The position numbers and the translations under genes were made by a program. Shown piece after piece: positions 37,441-39,029 of a DNA stretch of 39,029 nucleotides (its first letter is position 1; each line of letters begins with the position of its first letter). The DNA comes from a virus. The notes beneath the pieces are model-generated. The model worked only from the letters and a program-made list of their open reading frames with translations. It was not told where the DNA came from and did no database searches. Location of the stretch: positions 1-39,029 of the IMG/VR virus record IMGVR_UViG_3300026116_000066; one strand, written 5' to 3'.

Positions 37441-37818
37441 CTAGTCGTCGGATGGCGGTGCAATAACCTCGCGGTTGTAGGCTTCGGCTTGCAGCTTCCG
37501 GGCTTCCCCGTCCGCCAGCTCGTAGCTCTGATGGGTGCCGCGTACACCCTTCATCTTGCCATCGCCGTCGAGCTCGAGCACGGAATAGGTGGTGCCCATC
37601 AGCCGGGGCTCGAACTTCTTGACCTCGCCGGTTTTGACGCCGGTGGACTGTTCCAGTAGCCGCCGCCAGTAGCGGATGCGTGCGCGGGCGTGGTAGCCCG
37701 GGCTCTCCTGCTCCTTCAATGCCATGCGCCAAAACGTGTCCACGTCCGCGCGTTCCCAGCCCATATCCTCAACCAGCACGCGCAACTGGCTGCGCGTGAG
37801 TGTAACGGTTCTAACCAT
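37441..37818 (-). CDS. Hypothetical protein, 125 aa
   Basis: Start ATG 37818 has AAGGG upstream within an ACAAATGAAGGGTAAAACT leader. The longer reading from 37845 begins within that leader. The protein begins with a helical HTH-like stretch (TLTRSQLRVLVEDMGWERADVDTFWRMALKEQ), a basic region (HARARIRYWRRLLEQ), then beta-prone segments and an acidic C-terminus. DNA binding is possible but not shown. It lies in the leftward early operon. Confidence 0.65.
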   Translation of the reverse strand: MVRTVTLTRSQLRVLVEDMGWERADVDTFWRMALKEQESPGYHARARIRYWRRLLEQSTGVKTGEVKKFEPRLMGTTYSVLELDGDGKMKGVRGTHQSYELADGEARKLQAEAYNREVIAPPSDD

Positions 37819-37917
37819 AGTTTTACCCTTCATTTGTTGCACCACACCGCACCATGCAGCGTGGCTAGAGCTTGGCGCTCACTACTGCCCCACGGTGAAG
37901 GGGGGCAGGCGTTAGAG

Positions 37918-38244
37918 TCAAGCGGCGCGTTGATCGATTTCAACCGGCCCCTCCCTGAAAAGGGTGAGCTGGGCAGGCATGGGTTGCGGTGGGATTTGCT
38001 GGGCCTGCTTGGGTTCCGGCTGTTGCCCCTCGAGCTGGGCGACGTTGTAGAAGGAACACAGGCGCTCCCCCATCATGAGCTTCACCGGCTCGGCCCCGCG
38101 CTGGATGGTGAGGCCCCGGGTGGCAGCTTGGGCGCGGGTCAACCAATCCCCGCGCTTCCAACCCGCCGCCGTTGCCGCCTTGTCGAGCAGCTTCACGGCT
38201 TCGCGCTTGAACTCGTACCCGCTGATTATGTTGTGGTGATACAT
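37918..38244 (-). CDS. Hypothetical protein, weak ArdC-like similarity, 108 aa
   Basis: The segment GDWLTRAQAATRGLTIQRGAEPVKLMM (about residues 32-58) resembles the WLT-x-KQA...GG-x-RKGEKG...V pattern of the ArdC/DUF1738 N-terminal ssDNA-binding domain. That is a low-confidence inference from pattern. The rest is a helical N-terminus and a Pro/Gln-rich stretch (QPEPKQAQQIPPQPMPAQ). GGGGAGG precedes ATG 38244. If the resemblance is real, an anti-restriction or ssDNA-protecting role would fit an early gene. Confidence 0.6.
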   Translation of the reverse strand: MYHHNIISGYEFKREAVKLLDKAATAAGWKRGDWLTRAQAATRGLTIQRGAEPVKLMMGERLCSFYNVAQLEGQQPEPKQAQQIPPQPMPAQLTLFREGPVEIDQRAA

Positions 38245-38258
38245 GGCTTTGCCTCCCC

Positions 38259-38708
38259 TTAAATCTCATGCACTTCAAGGGCGGCACCGTGAGCCCCGAG
38301 CCAGCGCGGCCAAGTGCCCGCGCGGTCGTTCTGGCTCCCCGCGAAAATGGCGGCCGTGATTTGCTGGGCGTGCGCGAGCGCGGTGTCGTCCTCTTCATCC
38401 GTCACCGGCTCCTCGTCCAAGTATTTCTGAAACTTGGTGCATGCGTCCAGCACGGCGGAGGTGTGCAGGTCGGGGCCGTCACCCTTCCAAGCATGCCCCT
38501 CGATGGTGGGGAAGCCGTCGGGCTTTAACCAGCAGCGGGCGCGGGTGTTGCCGTTGCGGTCGCGCCATTCCTTCACCACCACACTCGCCACCATCCACAC
38601 CCGGGCGGGCGCATCGTCGGCATTGTCCAGCTTCGTCACCCCGTAAATGGTGAGCCCGCGCAAGGCGGCAACGCGCCGCTTATCCATGTTTTCAATTCTC
38701 TTATTCAT
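38259..38708 (-). CDS. Hypothetical protein, 149 aa
   Basis: ATG 38708 follows ACAATGAAAGGGTAAACCG. The protein has a beta-rich N-terminal half (LRGLTIYGVTKLDNADDAPARVWMVASVVVKEWRDRNGNTRARCWLKPDGFPTIEG) and a helical, acidic C-terminal half. No membrane segment or signal. No family is recognised. Confidence 0.65.
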   Translation of the reverse strand: MNKRIENMDKRRVAALRGLTIYGVTKLDNADDAPARVWMVASVVVKEWRDRNGNTRARCWLKPDGFPTIEGHAWKGDGPDLHTSAVLDACTKFQKYLDEEPVTDEEDDTALAHAQQITAAIFAGSQNDRAGTWPRWLGAHGAALEVHEI

Positions 38709-38786
38709 CGGTTTACCCTTTCATTGTTGCCGCCTGCAAAGGGCGGGGCCTGCCATCATCGGGCGGGGGCGGCCAGCTCTCCCGCG

Positions 38787-38802
38787 ACGCCCTTGCGGGC
38801 GT
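38787..38802 (-). other. Short GCAA-loop hairpin after the lipoprotein gene
   Basis: ACGCCC and GGGCGT form a 6-bp stem around GCAA on the minus strand, 6 nt downstream of the TAA of the transglutaminase-like lipoprotein. It has no T-run. Together with the hairpin at 322-337 it brackets that gene. Confidence 0.35.
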
Positions 38803-38808
38803 TTCGGC

Positions 38809-39029
38809 TTACTTACAGTCTTCCTCCCCGGCGCGGATGAGGTGGGAGAAGCGCACATCGCTCACCCAATCCCCAACCCGGGCGAAGGCGTGCCCGGTTC
38901 CATCCGGCAGGCGGCAGAGTGTCACCGGCTCGGGGCTCATTCCCGCCGCGATGGCGTCCACCGTCACCGTGAAAGCGAAGGTGGCGCAATTTCCAGCGCC
39001 GACGGTTCCCGGCTCAATCCAGCGGTAAT
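38809..39029 (-). CDS. Transglutaminase-like cysteine peptidase lipoprotein, C-terminal part (continues at left end)
   Basis: This fragment reads YRWIEPGTVGAGNCATFAF, then VTLCRLPDGTGHAFARVGDWVSDVRFSHLIRAGEEDCK and stops at 38809. The GNC Cys, the GHAF His and the VSD Asp have the order and spacing of the catalytic triad in bacterial transglutaminase-like cysteine peptidases. Read with the left-end fragment and the GTAAT overlap collapsed, they are Cys98, His130 and Asp141 of a 156-residue lipoprotein. A blunt join without collapsing the overlap would create a stop after about 25 codons, which supports the overlap. Substrate unknown. Confidence 0.7.
   Translation of the reverse strand, partial: YRWIEPGTVGAGNCATFAFTVTVDAIAAGMSPEPVTLCRLPDGTGHAFARVGDWVSDVRFSHLIRAGEEDCK

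Overview
The window is the essentially complete genome of a tailed phage with a short tail (podovirus-type) and high GC content. The virion genes follow the T7 order: large terminase, portal (gp8-like), scaffold (gp9-like), major capsid protein, tail tubular A and B (gp11/gp12-like), internal virion proteins (gp14/15/16-like), and a tail fibre with a T7 gp17-type N-terminus. I see no phage RNA polymerase, DNA polymerase, primase-polymerase, integrase, tRNA gene or CRISPR array, so it probably depends on host transcription and replication enzymes. Secretion signals, a lipobox, peptidoglycan hydrolases and a fibre depolymerase domain point to a Gram-negative host. I cannot name the host.

The two ends are one point on a circle. 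The first five and last five bases are both GTAAT. Collapsing that overlap joins two leftward half-genes into one 156-residue lipoprotein with a transglutaminase-like cysteine peptidase domain. The circle would be 39,024 bp, so the genome was probably circularly permuted or terminally redundant.

Read as a circle there are four transcription units, two divergent control regions and two convergent junctions. (1) A control region at about 1519-2264 fires leftward into a long early operon. That operon runs from 1518 to 1, across the junction, and on from 39029 to 32357. It holds small unknown proteins, a methyltransferase-like protein, a Cas4-like exonuclease and a zinc-finger/HTH protein. (2) The same control region fires rightward through a hairpin-rich leader into the morphogenesis, lysis and secreted-protein genes (2265-27006). 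(3) A second control region (29814-29958) has an operator palindrome and candidate promoters. Leftward from it come an ERF-family annealing protein, an unknown protein, SSB and a further unknown protein (29813-27048), which meet the structural operon at a bidirectional terminator at 27009. (4) Rightward come a small HTH regulator, a DnaB-type helicase, an unknown protein and a RuvC-like resolvase (29959-32440). The resolvase overlaps the end of the early operon tail-to-tail.

Replication and recombination appear to combine the phage's DnaB-type helicase, SSB, ERF annealase, Cas4-like nuclease and RuvC-like resolvase with the host replisome. Morphogenesis is T7-like, and the capsid gene is insulated by hairpins and preceded by a repeated promoter-like element. 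The less usual features are a tail fibre split at a nine-C tract, three consecutive Sec-signal proteins between fibre and endolysin, an altered helicase P-loop, and the early lipoprotein peptidase.
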